The notes below the pieces were generated by a model, which made no database searches, was not told the origin of the DNA, and worked only from the letters and a program-made list of their open reading frames with translations. From assembly GCA_002104895.1 (NCBI GenBank), contig MCFG01000053.1, positions 91,001 through 155,000 of the forward strand: 64,000 nucleotides of DNA. The letters run 5' to 3'. Position numbers and translations under genes: made by a program. Positions 1 through 21,459 of the stretch are shown piece after piece. Each line of letters starts with the position of its first letter. Position 1 is the first letter of the stretch. The DNA comes from Anaeromyces robustus. Its lineage: Eukaryota > Neocallimastigomycota > Neocallimastigomycetes > Neocallimastigales > Neocallimastigaceae.

Positions 1-7159
<7,159 letters not shown>

Positions 7160-8587
7160 TTTTAAAGGATTTATTTAAAAAATCTTTAATATTCTAAGTT
7201 TAGTTTTAATCCACTAATGTTATTTATAAAAACGATTATGAGAGAAATTTCTTTTGTAATGTGTATGTAATATATAGAATATTAAATGAATTTAGATATA
7301 TTTTATCTAATTTATTATTTTATTAATATTTTCTATTTTATATGTTATACATATGTATTTATTATAATTTTATGTATTATATAATTTTTATGGATTATAA
7401 TGATATTCTTTTATGTATATTATCAATAAAAATATAATTATAAAAAATATAAATATAAATCAGTATTTATATTTTATATCATAAAATTCAGAATTAATTA
7501 TTATATGATGTTTTACAGTTAAAAAATTTTAAATAAGATTATTAAATATATTATAAATATTTATTTTATTTTTAAAATTAATATAAATATATAAAACTGA
7601 AATTTTATATAATTAAATTAAATTGGTTTTATAATCACTTTAAATAACATATATATTTAATAATATATAGATTTAATCTAATTATTATAGTAGCAATAGT
7701 TTTTTTAATAAAAAATTTATATATAATTATGAATAGAAAAATAAATAACAATACAGTTTGTTTTTTAACTATTTAATAATTATTTATATTTAAAATTTTT
7801 TTCAAAATATGGATTCTTCTTAATTTTATAATAGAAATCTTAAATTATTTTATTATTATAATTACAATTACTGTATAGATTGGTTTTATTATTATAGTTA
7901 TAATATTTTAATTCAAAAAAACCAAATTAATATTATTTTAAATTTTAGTTGAATAATTTAAAAAAATATTTAAAAAAACGGATTTTTAAAAAATATTAAA
8001 TTGATAAATGTGGCTTTATTTAGGTATTATTTCTAATTTATTTATTAAAAATATGGCTTGTTTTAGTATGTTGATATTCTGTTAAATTAAATTAATTGTA
8101 GTAATTTTTATTATAGAATGTTAATTAACACTATATATAATTAATAAATAAAATTAATATGTGTCAACAAATAGTTTTAGCGAAAAATCTTTTTTTTTTC
8201 ACAAACCAGAATAAAAAACAATTTAAATAAAAAGGAGATAGGATAATATATTATTAAAAAGCTTAAAATTAAACGTATTATTTAATTAGAAATCATAATT
8301 TAAGTCATATATAAACTAGTTTATAAATATTCTTAATTACCATATATTATTTAATTTAAAAGAAAGTATAAAAAATTTATAATAAAGGTTTATATAAATA
8401 TTTTTAATTACCATATATTATTTAATTTAAAAAAAATATAAAATATTTTAATAAAAGTTTATAATAAAAAATTTATATAATTTAAAGAATAAAAAAATAA
8501 TAAAGTAAAAAAAAAAAATAGATTCTTTGTTATTTTTCTATTAATTAATAAAGTTTATATTAGAATTCTATAAACATTGAGAAGAAA
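7160..8587. promoter_or_regulatory. Divergent intergenic region, RalGAP-beta / sphingosine kinase
   Basis: Very AT-rich, with no coding island on either strand. It must hold the two 5' leaders and promoters. The only structure I see is a diverged 71-bp tandem duplication at 8321-8461 and A-runs just upstream of the kinase start codon. Confidence 0.6.
8321..8461. repeat. Diverged 71-bp tandem duplication upstream of the sphingosine kinase
   Basis: The block TTAATTACCATATATTATTT begins at 8333 and again at 8404 (period 71), with similar flanks on both sides and several differences between copies. It lies within 270 bp of the kinase start codon. Confidence 0.8.
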
Positions 8588-9588
8588 ATGATATATAATG
8601 CACATTATTATTCTACTTCTTCAAGTTGTATACCAATTACAATAACTTTAAGTCAAAAGCAAGTTATTATTAATGCCAATGCTCCTAATAAATTTCAAAA
8701 AAAGATCTTATATGATAATTGCTTTGGTTTAACTTATTCGAAAGATGATTTAAGGTTCAATAAAAGATTAAGTAATGTTAGAGATTATATACCATTTCTT
8801 ATACCATCTCCCAATCAAGAAGAAATTGATAATGTTAATAAAAACGATGATGCTAATATAACATACACAACATTAACTCTCCACGCGTTAGATATTCCTG
8901 ACCGTGATCGCATGAATTCAACTAATGAATATTTAGAATTTACAATTAGTTTTGAAACTCCAAAGGAAACTTTGACTTTCTTTACTGATTTAAAAAAAAA
9001 ATTAAATCGTAACTATTTTTGAAATTTTATTCATTTAAAATATTTTTACTTTTTTTTTTTTTTTTTTCATTATATATTAATATTATTAATATATTTTTAA
9101 TATAAATTTAGTTAAAGAAAATAGACATATTTTATGTATTTTAAATCCTATGAGTGGTAGAAAAAGATCACTTCATGTATATAATGAATTAGTAGTTCCA
9201 ATGTTTAAAATCGCAAATATAACTTCAGAATTAAAAGGTATAATTTAATATTTATTATTAAATATATATTAAGTTATAAATATGAATATGCTAAATTATT
9301 AATATGTTTCTATATGAATGATTGTTTTTATTATTATTTTATTAAAAATAGAAACTCAATATCAATGTCACTGTGAAGAAATTGTTTATTCATTAAATTT
9401 AGATGATTATGATAGTATTGTGTCAGTTAGTGGTGATGGTCTTTTCCATGAACTTCTTAATGGTCTTTTATCAAGAGATGATTACGAAAAGGCCCGTTAT
9501 ATGCCAATAGGAATGATTAATTCTGGTATATGTTAAATTTTATAATAATAATAACTATAATAATAATAACTATAATAATAATAATAAC

Positions 9589-9630
<42 letters not shown>

Positions 9631-10680
9631 TGTAATAAAAATATTTAATTAGGTACTTCAAATGCTTTAAACATTAATTTCGATATTACATCAAGTCGTC
9701 ATTCAATTTTAAATATTATAAAGGGTAATGAAATGTTATTTGATATTATAAGAATTTCCCAAGGTGATAAAGTTTTCTTTGGGCATCTTTCATTATGTTG
9801 GGGTGTTATGGCAGATACTGATATCCAATCTGATAAATATCGTATTATTGGAAGATATAAATATTACTTAGCTGGTGCCTTTAGAATTATAAATGTAAAA
9901 AGATATCATGGACATCTTTATTATCTACCTGAAGATTCAGATGTTAAACCAAGTTATGAAATAGCAAATGAATATGAAGCTAATAAAGCTGAAAGAGAGA
10001 GAATAAGATTAGAAAGACTTAGTTTAAAACATTCCGATGAAAATGAAATTAAAACGTCTGATTCATTTGAAACTATAAATGCAAATGATATTGAAAGCCT
10101 TGCTGAAAATGAAAAAAGAAAAATAGAGAGTAAATATAATCTTAATCACGTTGGATTAGGTCCAAAAGGAAGATATACCAATGATGACCAAGTTACTGAA
10201 GAAAACTTAAAAAAAGATTGGATTCATGTTGAAATGGATTTCACATCTTTAAGTGCTGTTAATTTCCCATTCCTTTCCTTTGATTCATTATTTGGTCCAG
10301 AAGCAAATCCACAAGATGGTTTAATTGATCTTATTTATACTGATACATTTAGAGTCTATAATATTATGTTAGATGATGGTCATGGAACATATTATAAAGG
10401 TAAAAGAAAAGATGATTTTCATGTTAAACGTACTAAAGCTTTTGTTATTATACCTGATAATACTAAAACTGGTGAAGGTGGAGTCTTTGGTGTTGGTCTT
10501 GTTGATTCTAAAGGTAAACAAGATTTATACCATGGAATTTTTGATTTAGATGGTGAAATTATACCATACGAACCAATACGTTTTGAAGTTTTACCTCAAT
10601 TCCAAAATATTTATGCCCCAACTGGTATGGATTTGAATTGTATGGGAAAAACAATTAGGAAGGGATTTAATTTTAACTAA
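8588..10680 (+). CDS. SPHK: Sphingosine (long-chain base) kinase, diacylglycerol-kinase-type catalytic fold
   Basis: Phosphorylates sphingoid bases with ATP to make signalling lipids at membranes. Exons 8588-9008, 9112-9237, 9352-9525 and 9653-10680 join in frame. The first exon (about 140 aa) is a PH-like N-terminal domain. Family blocks follow in order: C1 ILNPMSGRKRS; C2 VSVSGDGLFHELLNGLL with the catalytic Asp in SGDG; C3 GMINSGTSNAL, completed across the last splice; C4 FGHLSLCWGVMADTDIQS followed by RIIGRYKYYLAG; and a late DGE in FDLDGEIIPYEP. A charged insertion of roughly 70 residues (near EANKAERERIRLERL) follows C4. LCB4/LCB5 and SPHK1/2 share these motifs. A ceramide kinase is less likely because of SGDGL(F/M)HE and the C4 wording. 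The gene lies convergent to PCNA. Confidence 0.93.
9541..9632. repeat. AAT-rich repeat filling sphingosine kinase intron 3
   Basis: AATAATAACT-type units change into a purer (TAA)n tract and occupy most of the intron between 9525 and 9653. Confidence 0.85.
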
Positions 10681-10764
10681 TTAATAAGAATAATAAATTA
10701 AAAACTAATAATAATATATGATAATGAAATAAGGAAATGATAATTAATAATGATAATAAGAATC

Positions 10765-10849
<85 letters not shown>

Positions 10850-11641
10850 GCACACAATTTGTACGTCAACTTTATTGAATTTAAATATTAAAATACATGA
10901 ATCATAAAAAAAACACATAATGAAAAAAAATGATACTAAAAAAAAAATAAAAACCAGTAAAATATTATAGATAATAATAGATAATACTGGAGGAAAAAAA
11001 GAAGTATAATAATATTTAAAAACAATAAAATAATAATACCAATTTTCTAAATTAATAATGGTTATTATCATTATTATAATATTAATAATAATTTAATAGC
11101 AATATAATAAAAGTAATCTGAAAAATGTAAAATATAATTATTTATTAATAATTTAAATAAAATCCAATAATCATTTTGTATAAAAAAAAAAAAAAAACTA
11201 AATGTAAAGAAAATAAGAAAAAGCAAAATAAAAAATGAGAAAAACAATTTTTTTTTTTCACTCATTTATTTTACTTTTTAATTTAATTTTTATTTTATTT
11301 TATTTTATTTATTTATTTTTCTTTTTTTTTTTTTTTTTTTTTTTTTTTTGTATAAGTGCAACATTATTTAAAAATAGAAATTTACATAATTATTTATTAT
11401 ATATACATAGTATAATATTTATTATATAAATTTTGAAAACAATAACTTAAAACTGTATTAAAATAATTGCTTTATTATAATTATATATTATAAAAGGTAT
11501 TACATTAAAAATTTACTAGAAAATAAGTATATATGACTACAGATTATAATTGTAATTTAATTTATGATTTTTAAAAAATAATAAAAAGTAATAATGATTT
11601 TAATAGATTATTTTGAATAAAGATTATAATATTTTTTTTAT
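10681..11641. other. Convergent intergenic region, sphingosine kinase / PCNA
   Basis: This region holds the two 3' ends. It contains (AAT)n at about 10769-10800 immediately followed by a run of about 45 T at 10802-10846, and another T-run at 11332-11349. No coding island is visible; the open frames here are homopolymer artefacts. Confidence 0.7.
10769..10846. repeat. (AAT)n tract joined to a ~45-nt poly-T run
   Basis: About ten AAT units are followed after a single C by an uninterrupted T-run, 90-170 bp past the kinase stop codon on the sense strand. Confidence 0.95.
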
Positions 11642-12783
11642 TTACTCCTCTGATTTTGATTGTAATATATAAAAATATAATAAAAATATAATAATATTAA
11701 AGTTAATTATCTGAGAGTATAAATGAAAATATATATATAATCAATTATATGAATTAATACATACCAATTTTTGGAGCAAGATAGTATCTAACAAATCCAA
11801 CTTCATTTATTTTATATTCAACTAATAATGGGACTTCATTAGACATACTAAGAGTAACTGAAGAGGCTAATGGAGTAGCTTTGGTAAAGTTTAATAAATA
11901 TTTTAATGAAAAAGTTAAAGAACAATTTTGTTGAAGATCAATAGTAGTAGATTCTTCTTGATCTATTGAAGCACCTTGTTTGATAGTAATATTACCAGCT
12001 CCTAAATCACCAACAGCTTGGAATTTAACACCTTCTTTTGTACAATCAATAGTTACTATGTATATTGAAATTAAAAAAAATCAGTAAATTTAAAATTAAT
12101 ATTTAATAAGCTAATATACATATTATTTAATATATTTGTATTTATTTTTTTTTTCTAAAAAAAAAATAATTACCTGATTCACTTAAAGTACTTAAATCAC
12201 GGCAAATACGTTGAAATTCTGCAGAAGACATTTTTACAACAGCATCATAAGAAGTTTCTGGAATACCTAAATGATCACTATCTATGTCCATAAGTTTTAA
12301 TTCAAATTGACTAGTTCTATCTCCAGCTTATTTATTTATTTATGCATATATTAATTTATTAATTTATTAGTTTGAATATTTTTATTACTTAATCTTATTA
12401 TTATATTAATTTATTTTAATTTATTTAATTTATATCTATATTAATAAGTATTCTTTATACATACTTTCATTTTCAAAAGTAAGGTTTAAAGAGTCACCAT
12501 TTTCATCAGCTTCAATAGTAATAGTATCATCATTTGCACCACATTTTAATAATTTTGCAAAATTAGCAATACTAATACCAAGAGAAAGGTTTCTGTCACA
12601 ACGGTATGGTTCAAATGCATTAGCACGTAATAACAAGGCAACTAAAGCAACATGTGAATTATCCATAGCTTGTAAAGCAATACCTGAATCATTACAATCA
12701 AAATTAGCGTCAGTAACTAATTCTTTGATAGCTTCAATGATCTTTTTTAAAAGTGAACCTTGTTGTAAACGAGCTTCAAGCAT
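11642..12783 (-). CDS. PCNA: Proliferating cell nuclear antigen (DNA sliding clamp)
   Basis: Homotrimeric ring that tethers replicative polymerases and repair factors to DNA in the nucleus. Exons on the minus strand are 12465-12783, 12174-12326, 11765-12055 and a tiny terminal exon, 11642-11649. Together they give 256 aa, close to the 258-261 aa usual for the family. Hallmarks include the N-terminal [35 protein letters not shown], the Cys/Arg segment [11 protein letters not shown], an interdomain connector around [13 protein letters not shown], and the C-terminal VRYYLAPKI. With the 8-nt last exon the protein ends KIEE, as PCNA should. If the last intron is retained, it ends KIGMY two codons past KIG. 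The gene is divergent from the FERM gene. Confidence 0.96.
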
Positions 12784-14523
<1,740 letters not shown>

Positions 14524-15294
14524 ATGTCAAATATACCAATAACAATTCATAATGGTAAAGATGGAAAACCTGAATCAATTATTATAAAAATTAGAACATA
14601 TGCTGGTGATGCAATTCGTGACCAACATTTAAAATTCCCTTATCAAGAGACATTATTGGCAAAAACTGTTGTTGATGAAATGGCCAATAGAGAAGGACAA
14701 AGTCCACAAGGAAAACAATTATGTGCTTTATGGATGGTACATGATGAATTAGGTATTTTTTATTAGTATTTTGTAACTAAAATATTATATTTTAGTTATA
14801 GTTTTATTAAATTAATTAAAAAATTATTTATCTATGTCTTTTTTTATTATATTATTAATATTACAAATATATTTATATATATTAATTATATTATAATAAT
14901 AAAATATTAAAGAATTGCAAATAAGGTCAGAATTAGATTTATTTACTCTAGCTAAAAAATGGCCTAAATATCTAGAAAAATATACACATAGTATAGAAGC
15001 AATTGAAAATCCTGATAGTACATATAATAGTTTTACTTATATATATAAAAGAGAAGCAATTATTTCAAGAAATGTTGAAAGAAAATGTACAGACGAAGCC
15101 TCTATTAGATTATTTTATGGAGAGGTTAATATTTATTTAAAATTTAATAAAACTAATATATTATTTTGAAGATAAATGTCACTAATAATAATAATCATAA
15201 TTAATTAATTAAAATAAAAAATAATCATACTAATAAAAAATTAATGATTACTATACCAATATATATTATTACCATCGAAATACAAATATAAATG

Positions 15295-15350
<56 letters not shown>

Positions 15351-16494
15351 CAATTTATATATATCAACAGGCTAGACAAAATGTTTTAACTGGAAGATAC
15401 CCATGTTCAGTTGATGATGCTATTACCTTAGCAGCACTACAAATGCAAACCATGTATGGTGATTATGATAAGAGCAAGCATGTTATAGGATTCTTAAGGT
15501 AAATATATAAATATATAAATATATTGTTTTAAAAATTATTTTTATTATTCTTTTTTTTTTTTATTAAAATAAAAAAAATTTTTTTCATTATTTAAAATAT
15601 AATAGTGGTTCAGATAGTTTGAATGAATTTATTCCATTTTATCATTATGGATCCAAAGATCCTGAAGAATGGGAACGATTAATATTTGAAAAATATCAGA
15701 CTTATTCAGGAAAAACTTTATTTATTGCAAGAATGCTGTAATATATATTTATATATTTATATTATATAATTAAAAAAAAAAAAAAAAGAAAAGAAAAAAG
15801 AAAAAAAGAAAACAATTCTAATAAGCTTTCATTTTAATTAATTAATTAATTAATGTATAAGTTATCTTCAATATACACGTCAATGGGCATTTTATGGTTC
15901 ATCATTTTTCCCAGCATGTAAAAGCGCACCACCGAGTGGTCTTTTCCAAAAAAGAACAGAGCGTTGGTTAATTGGAGTTAATGATACAGGAATGCATATT
16001 GTAGACTTGAAAAATCCGGTATATATTATAATAATTTCAAACAGTTATAAATTTTTATAAAAATTATTAATAATATAATTATAATTTTATTTTATTTTAC
16101 TTTTTATTTTAATTTTTATTTTTTTTTGTAGAAAATTCTTTTTTCACAAACATTTGATAGAATGAAATGGCAATGGACCCCAGATACTATAGTATTTGAC
16201 TATAATTCTCAAAGAACTGGTAAAGACCATCATTTGACTATTATTACGCCACAGGCATATTTAATTAATAGTTTAGCTTGTTATTCAATTAAATACGAAG
16301 AGAAGAAAAATGTAATATATATATATTTTTTATTTATTTTATTATTTATTTTATTGTTCATTAATTTTAATTAAAAACATAAGCATAATCTAATATTTAT
16401 AAAATTTTACTGTATTCAATATTATTGTGAACCATAACAGCTTATTATTGATATGCAAAGAGAAAAATATAAAAAGAATGAAAATAAAAAATAG
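14524..16494 (+). CDS. Small FERM-domain protein (KRIT1/FRMD8-like FERM)
   Basis: Seven exons (14524-14752, 14913-15124, 15371-15498, 15606-15737, 15862-16018, 16132-16311, 16441-16494) give 363 aa made of little but a FERM module. An F1 ubiquitin-like lobe occupies about residues 1-80. The F2 helical lobe contains VLTGRYPCSVDDAITLAALQM, typical of the 'G.yp.....ai.LAaLq.q..yGdy' signature, followed by MYGDYDKSKH. An F3 PTB/PH-like lobe carries ERWLIGVNDTGMHIVD and LTIITPQAYLINSLACYSI. FERM proteins link membranes to cytoskeleton or adaptors. The absence of any extra C-terminal domain resembles FRMD8 or the KRIT1 C-terminus more than ezrin or talin. The subfamily is uncertain. Confidence 0.82.
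15298..15347. repeat. (TAA)n in FERM-gene intron 2
   Basis: About 16 pure AAT units lie shortly before the acceptor of exon 3 at 15371. Confidence 0.9.
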
Positions 16495-18939
16495 GAATTA
16501 CCAAAATAAAAATAATAATAATATAATATGTCAATTATAATTATTAATAATCATCATACAATACTTACATATATTTCAATTATTATAAAATATTATACAA
16601 AATGTATTATTCAGTTGTAATAAAAAAAAAATAAAATAATAGAATAATATTTATATATAAAGCATAAACAAAAACAAAAAAACAAAACAAAGAAAAAAAA
16701 TTAAAAACAAAAAGCAAGAAATAAAAAATGAGATCATTTACAAATTAATTATGTAAATATAAAATATATTTTTTGATCAATTTATATATATTTCTTTTCA
16801 ATATACCAAAATGTTATTTAATAATTTAATAAAACACTATATTTAATAACTTAAATAATATATAATATGTAATATATAATATTTAATAATCAATAATAAT
16901 AATACTTATAAATAATATATTTAAATTTAATATATTTACACCAACAATTAAATTAAATAAATGAATTATAAAAAATATTTAATACATGTATTATGATATA
17001 AAAACAATAAGTCTTTTTTTTTTTAAAAAAAAAAAAAAATATTAATATTTTATTATGCTTTTTGAAATAATTATAATTGAGTATTCGATGATTATATAAA
17101 GAAAAAAAATAAATATATTGTGAGAATAGTTAAAGCATTTTTCTGTTTCATTTTTTTCCGAGTGTAATATTTTTAAAATAAATAAAATTTTTAAAATTTT
17201 TTAATATTAAATGCATTTTTGGTTAAACTATTAATGACAATATTATCATATTAAAAGAAATATATATATAATAATTTTTTTTTTTAAAAAAAAAGTATAT
17301 TGGTTATAATTAATTGCTTATTTAAAAAATATATTAAAATTATAAAAAAAAAAGTAATTATTTTTCATTATTTTATTTCTTTTAATTTTTTATTATAACT
17401 ATTATCTATAATTTTTAACATATCTGTAAAATCTATCAATTTTTTAAGATTAATAAAATGGTACAATTATATAATTTTATAACATTATTAATTTGAAAAT
17501 GACTAAAAATTTCTTTTTAATATTTTTAATTTTATTATATAAAAAACTTAATTCTAATGAATCTTATATAATCTTATTTATATTTAATATTTAACATAAT
17601 TATATATATCAATATAAGTACTTAAAAATAAAACAAAACTAAAGTTTAATTATTATTAAAAATAATAATCCAATTTTATAAAATATTTTTAACTTATTTT
17701 AAAATATATACCATTTTAATTATTATTTATAATATCATTAAATAATATTAAATATAAATAAATAAAATAAATTTATAAATAAAACATATATACATATATA
17801 TCTTATAAAATATTTTATTGTTATTTATATATATTATTAATATACTCTAAAAACTATTCATTATCTTTTTAAAAAAAAATTTTCATATTATAAATTATAA
17901 ATTTTAATAAATATATTTTAGTATTTTTTTTTTTTTTTTACAAATATAATTATAAATATAATTACAATTATATTTATAGTTATATAATAATAATTATTAT
18001 ATTAACTAATATCTTTAATTTTTTTCTTATATTATTATTTAAATTTATATTATATGCATTATTATTATTTTTATGAGATAGAAAAAAATTCATAAACTTA
18101 ATTTTAATAACAAAATATTATATAATAAAATAAAAAAAGTCATAATAATAAAAATAATTGAATATAATATTCTAATAGATTGAAGATCATATATTTATCA
18201 TATAATAGATTATTATTGTTGTTCAATATTATTCAGTATATGAACAGAATGTTTATTATGATATAAATAATAGTTTGTGGAGTATTATTTTTTATCATTA
18301 ATTTTTTTTTATATGATACTTTTAAAGAAGAGAAGAAAATAGTAATATCAAACAATATATTAAATAATAATAATAATAACATTATTGATATCAATTCATT
18401 TATAATTCAAAATCATAAATATGACAAATAATATAATATTTTGTGGAAGAATAATATTTTTATTATTATAAAAATATATTTAATTACTATATTAAAAATC
18501 ACAATTTTATCAAGTAATAATTATATAAAGAATTAAAATAATTATTTAATAATAATTATTAAAAAAAGTGTATAAACAACATTTTTTAATTCATTATTTA
18601 TACTCATAATTAAAAAATAATAATAATAGATATTTAATATATTATCTTCATTATATTTAATATATTATCTTCATTATATCATCTCATTCATTTAGCTATA
18701 TACCAAATATTTTTACAAATTTTTAAACTCATTTTCGATTTAAAATATTAAGTATTTCTCAAATACCAAAAAATAAAAAAAGGAAATCCTAATTAATTTA
18801 AATTATTTTATATGTAGAACTTAACCATTCATTTATATATAAAGAAAGTTTATATATAATATAATAAAAAAAATATAATAAAATAAAAAAAATTATTATA
18901 TAAGTATATAAAATATTATTTTTTTTAATAAATATATAA
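16495..18939. other. Intergenic region, FERM gene / adenylyl cyclase
   Basis: 2.4 kb of AT-rich DNA with dense short homopolymers and a small direct repeat of TTTAATATATTATCTTCATTATA-like text at about 18630-18680. No open frame with protein-like composition and no tRNA-like GC-richer island is visible. The cyclase promoter must lie at the right end. Confidence 0.6.
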
Positions 18940-21423
18940 ATGGATAATAAAGAAGCAGTAATAAGTGAAAGAGTACAAAAAACATTTGAGCAATATGTTC
19001 CGAATTTTGTATGCCGACATATTCAAAAATTATTAGAACAATATACGACAAAACATGGAAACAGTGTGACAGAATTAAATATGGAGCCATTCTGCACTGA
19101 ATGTTTTGGTGTAGCTGTTATGGCAGATGGTAATTTTTATTTTTTACTTTATTATTATTAATTATATTTAAATAAGACAAAATGGAATGAAATAAATATC
19201 AATGTGTTATCTCCATAAAATATAAGTACTAGTAAAATAATTGATATTAATATCAAATAATCATAATTAAATAAAAAATAATTGATATTAATATCAAATA
19301 ATCATAATTAAATAAAAAAAAATTGATATTAATATCAAATAATCATAATTAAATAAAAAAAATTGATATTAATATCAAATAATCATAATTAAATAAAAAA
19401 TTATAATATAATAAAATATATATTATAATATAATAGTCATTCAAAAATACTTTACAATAATCAAAATAATTAAAAAAAATAATAATATTTCCATATTATT
19501 CCAGTAAAATGATTTTTTATATATTTACTATTATATAATCTATACACAGTTATATTTCATTTCATCTTGTTATTAAATTATACTAGATATTTTATATATT
19601 TGATATTATATTATTTTTATATATTTTTTCTTATTTGTTTGTAATTAACATTGATTAAATATTTTAGTCACAAACAAATAAATTTATTTCCTAATTTGTA
19701 AATAAATTTAATGTCACAATCACAAAATCAAATTATTTATTATTATAATTTATATATATAATGATGTATAATTTTAATAAAAATAGTCAGTGGTTATAGT
19801 AAATTAACAGCAAAATTAGCAGAAAGAGGTGATATAGGTGCTCGTATGCTATTAAATGTTATGAAAAAATATTTTGATCAGGTAATTTAAATAAATATAT
19901 TATATTTATGGAAATTAATAAAGGAATATGTAAATTATATATATATATACTAATATATATAATGCTTTTTTTTTTTTTCAATAATTTATCTTTTCTTATA
20001 TATTAATAACAAATGATTATGTTAGATTATTCATATTATATTGAGTTATCAAGGAGATATTGTAAAATTTGTTGGAGATGCTGTAATTTTTTATTGGAAA
20101 ATAAATGATGATGATTTAGATGATATAAGTGAAGATCCTGCAAGAGGAGAATTAGTATTGACAGCATGTGATTGTTGTATTAAACTTCTAAATCAGTTAG
20201 GAAGATTTCCTATTGATATACCTGATTGTGAAATAACAGAATTAAAAATTCATTTAGGTATTGGTGCGGGAAAAATTTATGATATACATGTTGGTGCAAA
20301 AGATAGATGGGAACATTTCATTGGTGGCGATGCTATGGATCAAATTTCTACAGTATTAGATTTAGCTGAAGCTGGTAATAATACAATAAATTTTTTGTTA
20401 CTTGACATTTTTAATATAATTTTAATGAAGAACATATAAAATATTTATATACTTTCAACATTTAAAACATACAATTAATTAATCAATCAACCAAAATATT
20501 ATTAAAAAAAAAAGCATTATATATAAAAAATAATAATAAAAGAAATTAAAAAAAAATTAATTTATACATTGTTATATTTTCATCAATATATTAACCAATA
20601 TAATTATTCATATTTAAATGATGTTATTATTAATTATTAATTATAATAGGTGAACTTGCTTTATCACATCAGGCATTCAGACATTTTGGTAATGTTGTAG
20701 ATGTTGCATCTGTAACAATCGGAGGATATGATAAACGTTGTGTTATTGTAAAGGGTTTAGAAAATTGTACTCGTAAAGTTCCTGCATTGTCTCTGGACCA
20801 AGAAGCTGCTTTTGATATATTTGATTCTGTTCCAAACGATATAAATATCGAATTATATAAACCATTTATTAACTCATACGCATTATATAAACTAAAAGAT
20901 GATATTCAGAATTGTCCAGCATTTGGTATAAGGGATGATTTAGAACATCTTATGTCTATTTATGATACTCGTCAAGTTACAACTGTTTTTATAAGAGTTT
21001 CAACGTTAAAATTTAAATCAATGGAATCGTTGGGTGTAGCCCAAGATACAATGTTAATTGTTCAGAATCATGTAAAGAAATATGAAGGTTGTATTCGACA
21101 GTTTCATTGTGATGATAAAGGTGCCTTACTTTTAGCATTCTTTGGTTTACCTCCTTATGGTCATACAGATGATGCTATTCGTGGAGTAAAAGCAGCATTA
21201 TCTATTTCAAAAGAATTTGCTAATTTATTTCCAGAAAAAAATTATACATTTGGTGTAACAACAGGAGTTATAGCAATTGGTGGTGTTGGAAAATCTATTC
21301 GTACTGAATATGCTATGGTAAAACAATATTAATAATAATGTTTTTCTATTAATTAACTTATATTCTATTTTTATTGTTATTGTTGTTATCATAATTATTA
21401 TTATTATTATTGTTATTATTATA

Positions 21424-21459
<36 letters not shown>

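Noticed and set aside
16495-18939. Possible hidden gene or tRNA in the largest intergenic gap
   Set aside because: I found no GC-richer island, no B-box-like GGTTCGA text and no frame with protein-like composition.
19241-19400. CRISPR-like array
   Set aside because: Repeat and spacer are both identical from copy to copy, and this is a eukaryotic intron; it is a simple tandem repeat.
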